Below are positions 10,086 to 18,362 of a stretch of 64,000 bases of DNA, in pieces. The notes below the pieces were generated by a model that searched no databases, had not been told where the DNA came from, and saw nothing but the letters and a program-made list of their open reading frames with translations. Position numbers and translations under genes: made by a program. Origin of the DNA: Pseudomonas tumuqii (GTDB lineage: Bacteria; Pseudomonadota; Gammaproteobacteria; Pseudomonadales; Pseudomonadaceae); NCBI RefSeq assembly GCF_013184545.1, contig NZ_JAAOJA010000013.1, forward strand, positions 84,664 to 148,663, given 5' to 3'. Position 1 is the first letter of the stretch, and the number at the start of each line of letters is the position of its first letter.

Positions 10086-11504
10086 CTAGCCGGTGGCCGC
10101 GCCGGTCTTGCGCCGTGGAATACCCAGGCGCTGGCGGCGTTCCCACAGGCATTTGCGGCTGATGCCGAGTTTGCGCGCCAGTTCGGTTTCGGTCATGTGA
10201 TCCTGGTGTTCGAGGACGAAGTGCTGGAAGTAGTCTTCCAGTGAAAGATCCTCGGTCGGTTCGTGGCTGGTGCTGCTGGCTTGTGCCGACAGGCCGGGGA
10301 AGTCGTCGTCATCCAGGTCGTCCAGCTCGATGTCGATGCCCAGCAGCTCGGCCGAGATAGCCGTGCTTTCGCAGAGGATGACTGCGCGCTCGATGGCGTT
10401 CTCCAGTTCGCGCACGTTGCCCGGCCAGGCGTAATGACGGATGGCCTGTTCGGCATCCGGGGCGAAATGCAGGTCGTCGCGGCCCATGCGCGTGCATTGG
10501 CGCTTGAGGAAGGCGTGGGCGATCTCGCTGACGTCGCTGCCACGCTCGCGCAGTGCCGGCAATTTCAGGGCGATGACGTGCAGGCGGTAGTAAAGGTCTT
10601 CGCGGAATTGGCCGACCTTGGCCAGGCTTTTGAGGTCGCGGTGGGTCGCCGCGATCAGGCGCACATCGACTTTTTGCGACTGCACCGAACCGACCCGGCG
10701 AATTTCGCCTTCCTGCAGCACGCGCAGCAAGCGGGCCTGGGCCTCCAGCGGCAGCTCACCGATCTCATCGAGGAACAGGGTGCCGCCATCGGCCGCTTCG
10801 ACCAGGCCGGCGCGGCCGGCGCTGGCACCGGTGAAGGCGCCTTTCTCGTGGCCGAACAGTTCGGACTCGATCAGGCTTTCCGGGATGGCCGCGCAGTTCA
10901 CTGAAATCAGCGGTGCCTTGGCGCGCTTGGACAGGTTGTGCAGGGCGCGCGCGACCAGTTCCTTGCCGGTGCCGGACTCGCCCTGGATCAGGACGTTGGA
11001 GTCGGTCGGCGCGACTTTGCGGATCTTGCTGTACAGCTCCAGCATGGACGGGCAGGAGCCGATGATGCCGATCTCGCCATTGCTGTTGTCGACGACTTTT
11101 TCGCTGCTGCGGCCAGTGGCGCCGGGGACTGCAGCAGACGTCTGCCTGGCCTCCTGGCGATCGCGCAGGATGCGCGCCACGGCCTGCAGCATCTCGTCAT
11201 GGTCGAAGGGTTTGGCGATGTAGTCGACCGCGCCCATCTTCATCGAGTCAACGGCGGAACGCAGACTGGCGTAGCTGGTCATGATCAGCACCGGCTTGCC
11301 CTGGGAGAGTTTGATCAACTCGGTGCCCGGTGCGCCGGGCAGACGCAGGTCGCTGACGATCAGGTCGAAGCCGGGAATGCTGAAGCGTTCTTGCGCTTCT
11401 TGTACCGAGCCGGCTTCGCTGACCTGGTACTGGTTGCGCTCGAGCAGGCGGCGCAAGGCAGAGCGGATAATGGTTTCGTCTTCGACGATCAAAATATGGG
11501 GCAT
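10086..11504 (-). CDS. cbrB: Sigma-54-dependent response regulator CbrB
   Basis: 472 residues, NtrC class. The receiver domain (1-120) has acidic residues at the VEDE start, phospho-acceptor D52 in VSDLRLPG and a Lys in AKPFD. The AAA+ domain has Walker A GESGTGKE near residue 174 and the sigma-54 contact loop GAFTGA near 220. The C-terminal HTH is MTETELARKLGISRKCLWER. It activates crcZ and genes for use of poor carbon and nitrogen sources. Encoded 34 bases downstream of cbrA; crcZ follows. Confidence 0.95.
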   Translation of the reverse strand: MPHILIVEDETIIRSALRRLLERNQYQVSEAGSVQEAQERFSIPGFDLIVSDLRLPGAPGTELIKLSQGKPVLIMTSYASLRSAVDSMKMGAVDYIAKPFDHDEMLQAVARILRDRQEARQTSAAVPGATGRSSEKVVDNSNGEIGIIGSCPSMLELYSKIRKVAPTDSNVLIQGESGTGKELVARALHNLSKRAKAPLISVNCAAIPESLIESELFGHEKGAFTGASAGRAGLVEAADGGTLFLDEIGELPLEAQARLLRVLQEGEIRRVGSVQSQKVDVRLIAATHRDLKSLAKVGQFREDLYYRLHVIALKLPALRERGSDVSEIAHAFLKRQCTRMGRDDLHFAPDAEQAIRHYAWPGNVRELENAIERAVILCESTAISAELLGIDIELDDLDDDDFPGLSAQASSTSHEPTEDLSLEDYFQHFVLEHQDHMTETELARKLGISRKCLWERRQRLGIPRRKTGAATG

Positions 11505-11538
11505 TAATTCGGTCTCTCGACGGTCTCAGGTCGCTGGT

Positions 11539-14493
11539 TCAATTCGCTTTGGACGTCGCTTCGACATGCCGCGGCAGCGTCACCCGGATACGGGTGCCGC
11601 GTTGGTGCTCGGGGTCAACCGGGCTGTCGATTATTATTTGTCCATAATGCTCTTCCACGATGGAATAGACCAGCGCGAGGCCGAGCCCGGTGCCTTTGCC
11701 TGGGTCTTTGGTGGTGAAGAAAGGTTCGAACAGACGGTCGATGATCGCCTTGGGAATGCCACTGCCTTCATCTTCCACGATCAGGTCGACGGTGTGTTCC
11801 GAGGCTTCGGTTCTGACGCGGATCGCGGCGCCGGGTGGCGAGGCATCCCGGGCGTTGGACAGCAGGTTGATCAGCACCTGGGCGAGCCGTTGCGGGTCGC
11901 CATCAACCCAGTGATCGGGGTCGCACAGATTGAAGAATTCCACTTCGACGCTGCGCCGGTTGAGTGACAGCAGACCGATGGCTTCCTGCGTTACCTGGGC
12001 CAGGCACACCGGTTCGTCGGCCTGTTGATGGCCGCCCGAATGGGCGAAGCTCATCAACGACTGGAGGATGCGCGAGACCCGCTTGGTCTGCTCGAGGATC
12101 TGCTCGCTGATCTCGGTCAGCTCACCGTCGTCTTCGCGCTCCTCGCGCAGATTCTGCGCCAGGCAGGCGATGCCGGTGATCGGGTTGCCGATCTCGTGGG
12201 CCACCCCGGCGGCCAGGCGGCCGATGCTGGCCAGGCGCTCGGAGTGCACCAGCTTGTCTTCCAGGTACTGGGTTTCGGTGAGGTCTTCGACCAGCAGCAC
12301 CAGGCCGCTGTTGCCCGGTGCCAGCGGCTCGTCGATGGCCGCCTTGTGCAGGTTGAGCCAGCGGATCTGGCCGTCCAGGGCCAGGCGCTGCTTGTGCAGG
12401 TGCTCGTCGGGCAGCTCGATGAAATGTTGCAGCAGGCCACGCCAGGGTTCGCTGAGCGTCGACAGGCGTGAGCCGACGATGCGCTGCGCGGGAATCTCGG
12501 TGAGCTCCTCCATGGCCTTGTTCCACATCAGGATTTCCTGATCCTTGGCCAGCGAGCAGACACCCATCGGCAGCTCCTGCAGGGTTTGCCGGTGGTAGCG
12601 GCGCAGCGTATCGAGTTCCGCGGCCAGGCCGGTGAGGCGCGAGTGGTAATCCTCCAGGCGGCTCTCGATGAAGTGGATGTCCTCGCTGACGAAGGTTTCG
12701 CTGCCAGATTTATAGGGCAGAAAGGTCTCGGCTATGTCCTGGGCCACGCTTGGCCCCATCAAGCCGGAGAGGTTGGCCTCGAGGCGGTCGCGCAGGCGGC
12801 GCAGGGCATAGGGGCGGCTTTCGTCGAAGGGCAGGTGCAGGTCACGCAGGGCCTGCTCGACCTCGCGCTGGGCGGTCTTGGCGCCGAGCGGTTTGGCCAG
12901 CTGGGTGGCGAACTCCTGTGGCGATTGGGCCAGCAGTTCGCGCCGTTGCGGGCGCCGCACGTTATCCACGGCGCAGGCTTCGGCGGCACTCTTCTCCTCG
13001 GGGCTGGCCTCGGTGAACAGCGAGACCAGGGTGAACACCAGCACGTTGGCCGCCAGCGAGGCGATGGCCGCCAGGTGCCAGCTGCTGTCGTCCAGCACAT
13101 AGATCAGGTTGAATGCGGGGATGTAGAAGCCTTGCAGGTTGCCCAGCATCGGCAGCAGCATGCCCACGGTCCAGACGCCGATGCCTGCCAGCAAGCCGGC
13201 GATATAACCGCGGCGGTTGGCTGTCGGCCAGTACAGCACCGAGAGCACGCCGGGGAGAAACTGCAGGGTGGCGACGAAGGCGACGATGCCCAGGTTGGCC
13301 AGATTATGCTGAGCCCCCAGCAGCAGATAGAAGCCGTAGCCGGCCATGATGATGGCGAAGATCAGCGCGCGCCGGGTCCACTTCAGCCAGCGGTAGATAT
13401 TGCCTTCGGTGGGGGGCTGATAGAGCGGCAACACCACATGGTTGAGCACCATGCCGGACAGCGCCAGGGTGGTGACGATGATCAGGCCGCTGGACGCCGA
13501 CAGGCCGCCGACATAGGCGATCAGCGCCAGGGTCTGGCTGTTGACCGCGATGCCCAGGCCGAGGGTGAAGTATTCCGGGTTGGTGGTGACGCCCAGCTTG
13601 AGGCCCGCCCAGAGAATCAAGGGCACCGCCAGGCTCATCAACAGCAGGAACAGCGGCAGGCCCCAACTGGCGCTGACCATCGCCCGCGGGTTGAGATTTT
13701 CGGTAAAGGTCATGTGGTACATGTGCGGCATGACGATGGCCGACGCGAAGAACACCAGCAGCAAGGTGCGCCAGGGGCCTTCCTGTAGCGGCGTATGCAG
13801 GCTGGCCAGGGCGGCCTGGTTCTGCACCAGCCAGTGCTCCAGGTCCTGCGGCCCATCGAACACGCCATACAGCGCATAGATGCCGATGATGCCGACGGCG
13901 GTCAGCTTGACCACCGACTCGAAGGCGATGGCGAACACCAGACCTTCGTGTTTCTCGCGGGTGGCGATATGGCGGGCGCCGAACAGGATGGTGAACAGGA
14001 TGATCAGCCCGCAGTAGGCCAAAGCCACCCGTTCCTTCACCGGCTCGCGGGTGAGAATGCCGATGGAGTCGGCCACTGCCTGGAACTGCAGGGCCAGCAA
14101 GGGCAGCACGCCGATCAGCATGAACACGGTGGTCAGGGCGCCAGCCCAGGTGCTGCGGAAGCGGAAGGCGAACAGGTCGGCCAGCGACGACAGCTGGTAG
14201 GTGCGGGTGATGCGCAGGATCGGATAGAGCAGCACCGGCGCCAGCAGAAAGGCCCCGGACACCCCGAGGTAGCTGGCGAGAAAACCGTAGCCGTACTGAT
14301 AGGCCAGACCCACCGTGCCATAGAAGGCCCAGGCGCTGGCATACACGCCGAGCGACAGGGTGTAGGTCAGCGGGTGGCGGATGATCGCGCGCGGGATCAG
14401 GCCGTGTTCGCTGGCCCAGGCGACGCCGAACAGCACCAGCAGGTAGGCGGCGCTGATCAGGATCAGCTGGCTAAGGCTAAAGCTCGTCAGCAT
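11539..14493 (-). CDS. cbrA: Sensor histidine kinase CbrA with SSS transporter-like domain
   Basis: 984 residues. The N-terminal half is a multi-pass sodium/solute symporter-like domain (about 1-500) as in CbrA and ActP-like proteins. It is followed by a linker, a PAS-like region (MGVCSLAKDQEILMWNKAMEEL) and a HisKA/HATPase core: phospho-acceptor His near residue 766 in AAGVAHEIGNPITG, N-box LINLLSNARDA, DEGSGIP, and GKGTGLGLALVYS. It phosphorylates CbrB. The ATG at 14493 is preferred to the adjoining GTG at 14496 because a mini-ORF stop overlaps it (TGATG) and no good ribosome site is visible. See the tandem repeat upstream. Confidence 0.94.
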   Translation of the reverse strand: MLTSFSLSQLILISAAYLLVLFGVAWASEHGLIPRAIIRHPLTYTLSLGVYASAWAFYGTVGLAYQYGYGFLASYLGVSGAFLLAPVLLYPILRITRTYQLSSLADLFAFRFRSTWAGALTTVFMLIGVLPLLALQFQAVADSIGILTREPVKERVALAYCGLIILFTILFGARHIATREKHEGLVFAIAFESVVKLTAVGIIGIYALYGVFDGPQDLEHWLVQNQAALASLHTPLQEGPWRTLLLVFFASAIVMPHMYHMTFTENLNPRAMVSASWGLPLFLLLMSLAVPLILWAGLKLGVTTNPEYFTLGLGIAVNSQTLALIAYVGGLSASSGLIIVTTLALSGMVLNHVVLPLYQPPTEGNIYRWLKWTRRALIFAIIMAGYGFYLLLGAQHNLANLGIVAFVATLQFLPGVLSVLYWPTANRRGYIAGLLAGIGVWTVGMLLPMLGNLQGFYIPAFNLIYVLDDSSWHLAAIASLAANVLVFTLVSLFTEASPEEKSAAEACAVDNVRRPQRRELLAQSPQEFATQLAKPLGAKTAQREVEQALRDLHLPFDESRPYALRRLRDRLEANLSGLMGPSVAQDIAETFLPYKSGSETFVSEDIHFIESRLEDYHSRLTGLAAELDTLRRYHRQTLQELPMGVCSLAKDQEILMWNKAMEELTEIPAQRIVGSRLSTLSEPWRGLLQHFIELPDEHLHKQRLALDGQIRWLNLHKAAIDEPLAPGNSGLVLLVEDLTETQYLEDKLVHSERLASIGRLAAGVAHEIGNPITGIACLAQNLREEREDDGELTEISEQILEQTKRVSRILQSLMSFAHSGGHQQADEPVCLAQVTQEAIGLLSLNRRSVEVEFFNLCDPDHWVDGDPQRLAQVLINLLSNARDASPPGAAIRVRTEASEHTVDLIVEDEGSGIPKAIIDRLFEPFFTTKDPGKGTGLGLALVYSIVEEHYGQIIIDSPVDPEHQRGTRIRVTLPRHVEATSKAN

Positions 14494-14730
14494 CACGTTG
14501 ACTCTGCGAATAAAAGATGAAGGGAGATCACTGGGTTTCGCCGGTGCGGATCAGAGTTCATCGGCATCACGCTGACTCTGCAGAATGATAAGGGGCGGTC
14601 ACCCGGTTTCGCCGCCATGCCTCAGAGTTCATCGGCATCGCGCTGGCTCTGCGAAGAATGATGAAGGGCGGTCACCCGGTTTCGCCGCCATTGCCTCAAA
14701 GTTCATCGGCATCACGCTGACTCTGCAGGA
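14483..14730 (-). repeat. Four-copy 71-74 bp tandem repeat across the cbrX-cbrA junction
   Basis: Copies of a unit beginning TTCATCGGCATCACGCTGAC (plus strand) start at 14557, 14628 and 14702. A diverged copy at 14483 is part of the cbrA start. Read on the minus strand, each copy encodes the CbrX tail QSQRDADEL, except that the 14628 copy reads AEPAR before DADEL-like codons. The diverged copy still reads CAG AGT CAA CGT GAT GCT GAC GAG CTT TAG, i.e. QSQRDADEL-stop overlapping cbrA codons 1-5. Mini-ORFs within the copies (14629-14712, 14567-14638, 14493-14567) link cbrX to cbrA by overlapping stops and starts. Confidence 0.85.
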
Positions 14731-14872
14731 TAAAGGTCACCACGATGAGGATCAGCCAGAGCAGATAGGGCCGGTACCACGCGCCGTTGGGATCGATCCA
14801 CCAGTCCATGATCGCCGGGGAGAACAGGTAGATCCCCACTACCAGGATCAGAACCAATCGATAGATATACAT
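14696..14872 (-). CDS. cbrX: CbrX, small two-helix membrane protein
   Basis: 58 residues: MYIYRLVLILVVGIYLFSPA forms the first membrane helix and YLLWLILIVVTFILQSQ the second, with WWIDPNGAWYRP between. This is the small protein reported upstream of cbrA in pseudomonads, where it is co-translated with cbrA. Small 2-TM partners are also common beside SSS symporters, which fits a role with CbrA's transporter-like domain. Here its stop lies 202 bases before cbrA, because the junction has been tandemly duplicated; the usual overlap is lost but can be traced in the last repeat copy. Confidence 0.8.
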   Translation of the reverse strand: MYIYRLVLILVVGIYLFSPAIMDWWIDPNGAWYRPYLLWLILIVVTFILQSQRDADEL

Positions 14873-15119
14873 GCCGCATCTCTTTTCGTGAGTGGCGCGA
14901 TGGTAACGGATGCGCGCCGGCCTGCGTAGCTCGAGGCTGCTTACCTGACCAAGATTGGCGCGGGCATCCGGGCAAACGATCAGGGTCGCCGGGGGCGCTT
15001 ACGCTGCTTGCACCGATGAACCGATGGAGTAGGATCTTGTCAACTGCAGTGGCAAGCGCCTGCGAGAGTCCTCGTTGCGCTTTATACACACTGCTTTTAC
15101 CTGCCAAGGAAAGGCCCCT

Positions 15120-15392
15120 ATGTCGCCCAAAGAACAGCAGCTCAGCGAACTCCTCGCGCTCACCTCGCGCAGCCTCACGCACCTGACCGCCGCAATAACC
15201 ACCCTGTCATTCGACCTGATGCGCAGCACCGACCCCAGTGTGCGCGGCGCCGGCTCGCGGATGATCGTCAGGCTGGAGGCGGTTAGCAAGGAACTCGACC
15301 AGCAGTGGGCACTGATCAGCCGGCTGACCGGTGGGGCGCAGCCAAGCCGTGCCGATGCCGTGGTGGAAGTCCAGCTGCATTCGGCGCTCTAG
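15120..15392 (+). CDS. Conserved hypothetical small helical protein
   Basis: 90 residues, not recognised. MSPKEQQLSELLALTSRSLT begins a protein predicted to be mostly helical, soluble, without signal peptide. An AGGAAAGG ribosome site precedes this ATG, which is therefore preferred over the in-frame ATG at 15075. It converges on the LOG-family gene, with 6 bases between the stops. Confidence 0.55.
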   Translation: MSPKEQQLSELLALTSRSLTHLTAAITTLSFDLMRSTDPSVRGAGSRMIVRLEAVSKELDQQWALISRLTGGAQPSRADAVVEVQLHSAL

Positions 15393-15398
15393 CCGCCC

Positions 15399-15986
15399 TC
15401 AATCGGGTTGGCGCTCCGCCCACTTGGGCGCGCCGCTCGGTTGCCAGCTACGCAGCAGCTGCAGCAGTGTGTGTGGCGACTCGCCGAGCTGCAGCATGGC
15501 GCGGTGCTCGGAACGCACGAAACCTTGGCTGACTTGGTGGTCGAGGAACTCGCCAAGCTTGCTGTAGAAACCACCTGCATCGAGCAGGCCGAGCGGCTTG
15601 CGGTGATAGCCGAGTTGCCCCCAGGTCCACACCTCGAACAGCTCTTCCAGGGTACCGAGTCCGCCGGGCAGGGCGATAAAGGCGTCGCTGAGCTCGGCCA
15701 TGCGGGCTTTGCGTGCATGCATGCCATCGACCACTTCCAGGCGGGTCAGGCCTGGATGGCCGATTTCGGCGCGTTCCAGACTCTGCGGAATGATGCCGAT
15801 GACTTCGCCGCCAGCGGCCAGGGCCGCATCCGCAACCACTCCCATCAGGCCAACCGCGCCGCCACCATAGATCAGGCGCAGGCCTTGTTCGGCGAGATGA
15901 CGCCCCAGGTTTTCCGCCGCCTGGCGGTAGATCGGCTGGGCGCCGGTGCTGGCACCGCAGAACACGCAAATTGAACGCAAGGTCAT
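15399..15986 (-). CDS. LOG-family protein (nucleoside 5'-monophosphate phosphoribohydrolase)
   Basis: 195 residues of the LOG / TIGR00730 family. ICVFCGASTG opens the Rossmann-like fold, LIYGGGAVGLMGVVADAAL binds phosphate, and the catalytic signature ALPGGLGTLEELFEV (PGGxGTxxE) is intact. Characterised members release the base from cytokinin- or purine-type nucleotide monophosphates. In most bacteria the physiological role is unclear (nucleotide pool housekeeping or cytokinin-like activation). A 25-codon ORF with a good ribosome site lies just upstream on the same strand. Confidence 0.88.
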   Translation of the reverse strand: MTLRSICVFCGASTGAQPIYRQAAENLGRHLAEQGLRLIYGGGAVGLMGVVADAALAAGGEVIGIIPQSLERAEIGHPGLTRLEVVDGMHARKARMAELSDAFIALPGGLGTLEELFEVWTWGQLGYHRKPLGLLDAGGFYSKLGEFLDHQVSQGFVRSEHRAMLQLGESPHTLLQLLRSWQPSGAPKWAERQPD

Positions 15987-16036
15987 GCTCGCTTCCTGAC
16001 TGTGAGGGGCTCACAGGTTAGCCAGTCTGTGGGCAT

Positions 16037-16114
16037 CTACCAAGCGATCATGCTGCCACTGGCGCCACCCGCATAGGCGGCGAGCAAGCGGCATAACCAA
16101 TCATTGAGCTGCAT
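16037..16114 (-). CDS. Possible 25-aa peptide or leader upstream of the LOG gene
   Basis: ATG at 16114 follows a strong AGGAG site (spacing about 8) and encodes MQLNDWLCRLLAAYAGGASG then SMIAW and a stop. It is on the same strand as the LOG gene, 50 bases upstream. The peptide is not recognised. Support is only the ribosome site and position; it may be a chance ORF or a leader peptide. Confidence 0.3.
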   Translation of the reverse strand: MQLNDWLCRLLAAYAGGASGSMIAW

Positions 16115-16215
16115 GGTTTTTTCTCCTGTTGCCTGTCGCTCAGGCTATATCCCAGGTGCCGCTGGGGTCGGTTGATTGTCTCCATGATGGCGATAGTTTC
16201 AGGGCTGGCTTGGCA

Positions 16216-16645
16216 AGTGGATAAGTATTCGATCGAGTTGCCCACAAAGACTGTGGAGCGAACTGTGGATAAGGTGGGTGTAGGCGCATGCAGGCCTAGT
16301 TGTACGGTTGTCCGGGCTGCTTGTGTGTTTTTTGATCAGGCTGACTTTTATTGATAAAACAGGCGCTTGGGAAAGGTATTGAGGGTTTTTGGATAAAAGC
16401 GGAAAGTTGTCCACGGCTATTGTGGGTAGGCCTGTGGGTAACTCTGTATGCCTGGCTGAATGCCTTGCTAGCCTTGGCTTTGCGCGGGTTGATCAGCTTT
16501 TGATCAATTCGTCCGGGCGTCCGGCGAGGGCATGTCGAGTGGCTGCTGGTCAAGCAATAATCCAGTTATTTCAAGGGTTTGTCCGGCGTGTCAGGCTCTG
16601 TGAGGATAGTTATCCAGTGCAGCTGTGGAGCGATCTGTGGATAAG
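16216..16645. promoter_or_regulatory. Cluster of DnaA-box-like sequences
   Basis: Within 430 bases of gene-free DNA there are two perfect DnaA boxes TGTGGATAA (16264-16272, 16636-16644) and three single-mismatch boxes (16216-16224 AGTGGATAA, 16388-16396 TTTGGATAA, 16433-16441 TGTGGGTAA). Each perfect box sits in a direct repeat, CTGTGGAGCGA(a/t)CTGTGGATAAG (22 of 23 identical, 16251-16273 and 16623-16645). AT-rich tracts lie between. No gene is supported in 16115-16762. Confidence 0.5.
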
Positions 16646-16762
16646 CTGCGCGCGCTTGTACCCAGGCCACACAGGACTAGGCGTGGCTATGGTTGCTGGT
16701 TTTTTGCTCAATTGCCGCATCCGGTGCTGAACCAGTGCGCCGAACTGAGGGCGACCGAGCAG

Positions 16763-16878
16763 TTACAGGGCGCGCCCCGGGTAGTCGGTGATAAGGCCGT
16801 GGGCGCCGTGCTCGAGCAGGCAGGCATCGCCGGTTGTTCGTTGATGCTCCACAGTTGCACGTTCAAACCGTGCAGGAC
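16763..16878 (-). pseudogene. Remnant of a glycerophosphodiester phosphodiesterase (C-terminus)
   Basis: On the minus strand HGLNVQLWSINEQPA reads in one frame and GDACLLEHGAHGLITDYPGR then AL-stop in the next. Together they match the end of GDPD/GlpQ proteins (GxxVxxWTVN ... GVDGIITDYP). The frames are offset, so a frameshift separates them. An in-frame stop stands directly before the first segment, and REP-like sequence replaces the rest of the gene. Only about 38 codons remain. The gene is dead. Confidence 0.7.
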
Positions 16879-16935
16879 TTAGGCGCTGGCGGGGGCACCT
16901 GGCCCATGGCGCGATAGAGCACGCTGGCAAAAATC

Positions 16936-16995
16936 ATCGCGGGCATGGCCCGCTCCTACGAAACACCTGAAAACCGTAGCCCGGATGCAATCCGG
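16936..16995. repeat. Composite REP repeat, family 2
   Basis: Contains CGCGGGCATGGCCCGCTCCTAC followed by a GAAAC-CTGAAA linker and GTAGCCCGGATGCAATCCGG. The same two-part order occurs at 37391-37501 and, in diverged form, near 27168-27235. It lies beside the GDPD remnant and may mark the deletion boundary. Confidence 0.7.
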
Positions 16996-17039
16996 CGAGG
17001 TCCGCACCCCGGCTTCCGAGGTGCATCTACCGGTGAGAC

Positions 17040-17612
17040 TCAGCCGGCCAGTAACCACACGCCTGTGAGCGCCGAGGCGGCGCCCGCCAGACGCAGCAAG
17101 GGCGCCGCCGCTTGCGGCAGCAGGCGCACCATGAGGTAGCCGCCGGCGTGCAAGGCGGCGGTGGCGATGACGAAGCCGAGTGCATAACTCCAGGGGCTGG
17201 CCAGTGCCGGCAGCTCCAAGCCGTGGGCCACGCCGTGGCTCAGGGCGAACAGCGCGGTCAGGCCGAGTGCCAGGGCCATCGGCAGACGCACCGCGACCGT
17301 CGCCAGCAGACCGAAGGCCAGCACCGAGCCGGCGATGCCGGTTTCCATCAGCGGGATCTGCACGCCGGCGAAGCCGAACAGGCCGCCGAGCAGCATGCTG
17401 GCGACGAAGGTCAATGGCAGTGCCCAGCGCGCGGCGCCAGTCTGCTGCGCGGCCCACAGGCCGACGGCGAGCATCGCCAACAAATGGTCGAGGCCGAATA
17501 GCGGGTGGGCCAGGCCGGCCAGCACGCCGGCATGTGCATGCCCGCTGTGGGCAAAGGCCGCGGCCGGGCTGAGGAGCAGGGCGAGGGCGAACAGGGAGTG
17601 GCGCAGGTTCAT
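17040..17612 (-). CDS. HupE/UreJ-family nickel permease
   Basis: 190 residues. A signal-like first helix MNLRHSLFALALLLSPAAAF is followed by AHSGHAHAG and the family signature HPLFGLDHLLAMLAVGLWAA with the His/Asp pair expected to bind nickel. About six membrane helices. A second conserved His lies in FALSHGVAHGLELP. HupE/UreJ proteins take up nickel (or cobalt) for urease or hydrogenase. It is the last gene after ureE-ureF-ureG on the same strand, so a urease role (UreJ) is the natural reading. A REP repeat separates it from ureG. Confidence 0.88.
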   Translation of the reverse strand: MNLRHSLFALALLLSPAAAFAHSGHAHAGVLAGLAHPLFGLDHLLAMLAVGLWAAQQTGAARWALPLTFVASMLLGGLFGFAGVQIPLMETGIAGSVLAFGLLATVAVRLPMALALGLTALFALSHGVAHGLELPALASPWSYALGFVIATAALHAGGYLMVRLLPQAAAPLLRLAGAASALTGVWLLAG

Positions 17613-17661
17613 GGTGGATCTCCTTGGTGTCCTGGTGGTGCGGGTCGAGGCTTGGACGCGT

Positions 17662-17726
17662 GTAGGAGCGGGGGTGACGCCCAGTCCCATGGCCGCGAAA
17701 GCTTCGCGGGCATGGCCCGCTCCTAC
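17662..17726. repeat. REP-type inverted repeat, ureG-hupE gap
   Basis: Arms GTAGGAGCGGG / CCCGCTCCTAC with inner GGCCGCGAAAGCTTCGCGGGC form a complete hairpin in the 122-base gap between ureG and the permease. It may affect the stability of the upstream urease mRNA. Confidence 0.8.
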
Positions 17727-17734
17727 GGAAGGTT

Positions 17735-18349
17735 TCAGGCGACGTTGAGCATGCCGTGGCGTTCGATGAAGGCGATGATCTGTTCCAGGCCCTGACCGGT
17801 TTTTTGGTTGCTGAAGACGAAGGGCTTGTCGCCGCGCATCTTCAGGGTGTCGCGCTCCATCACCTCCAGCGAGGCGCCGACCAGGGGCGCCAGGTCGATC
17901 TTGTTGATCACCAGCAGGTCGGATTTGCAGATGCCCGGCCCACCCTTGCGCGGCAGCTTGTCGCCGGCCGAGACGTCGATCACGTAGAGGGTCAGGTCGG
18001 AGAGTTCCGGGCTGAAGGTGGCCGACAGGTTGTCGCCGCCGGATTCGACGATGATCAGATCGAGGCCGGGAAAGCGCCGGTTGAGTTGGTCGACCGCTTC
18101 CAGGTTGATCGAGGCGTCCTCGCGGATCGCCGTGTGCGGGCAGCCGCCGGTTTCCACGCCGATGATCCGCTCCGGCGCCAGGGCCTGATTGCGCACCAGA
18201 AACTGGGCGTCTTCCTGGGTGTAGATGTCGTTGGTCACCACCGCGAGGTTGTAGTGCTCACGCAGGGCCAGGCACAGGGCCAGGGTCAGGGCGGTCTTGC
18301 CGGAACCGACCGGGCCGCCGATGCCGATACGCAGGGGTTGGCTGTTCAT
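17735..18349 (-). CDS. ureG: Urease accessory GTPase
   Basis: 204 residues. SIMIBI-class GTPase that powers nickel insertion into urease. P-loop GIGGPVGSGKTAL at the N-terminus, metal-binding GVETGGCPHTAIREDAS (Cys-Pro-His), ESGGDNLSATFSPEL, and the guanine motif VINKIDL. The start MNSQPLRIGIGG is chosen by family alignment over an upstream in-frame ATG at 18397. It follows ureF after 13 bases. Confidence 0.97.
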   Translation of the reverse strand: MNSQPLRIGIGGPVGSGKTALTLALCLALREHYNLAVVTNDIYTQEDAQFLVRNQALAPERIIGVETGGCPHTAIREDASINLEAVDQLNRRFPGLDLIIVESGGDNLSATFSPELSDLTLYVIDVSAGDKLPRKGGPGICKSDLLVINKIDLAPLVGASLEVMERDTLKMRGDKPFVFSNQKTGQGLEQIIAFIERHGMLNVA

Positions 18350-18362
18350 GTGTGCTTCCTTA

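Noticed and set aside
14483..14730. REP or CRISPR-like interpretation of the cbrX-cbrA repeats
   Set aside because: The units encode the cbrX tail and lack inverted-repeat arms or unique spacers; they are duplications of the gene junction.
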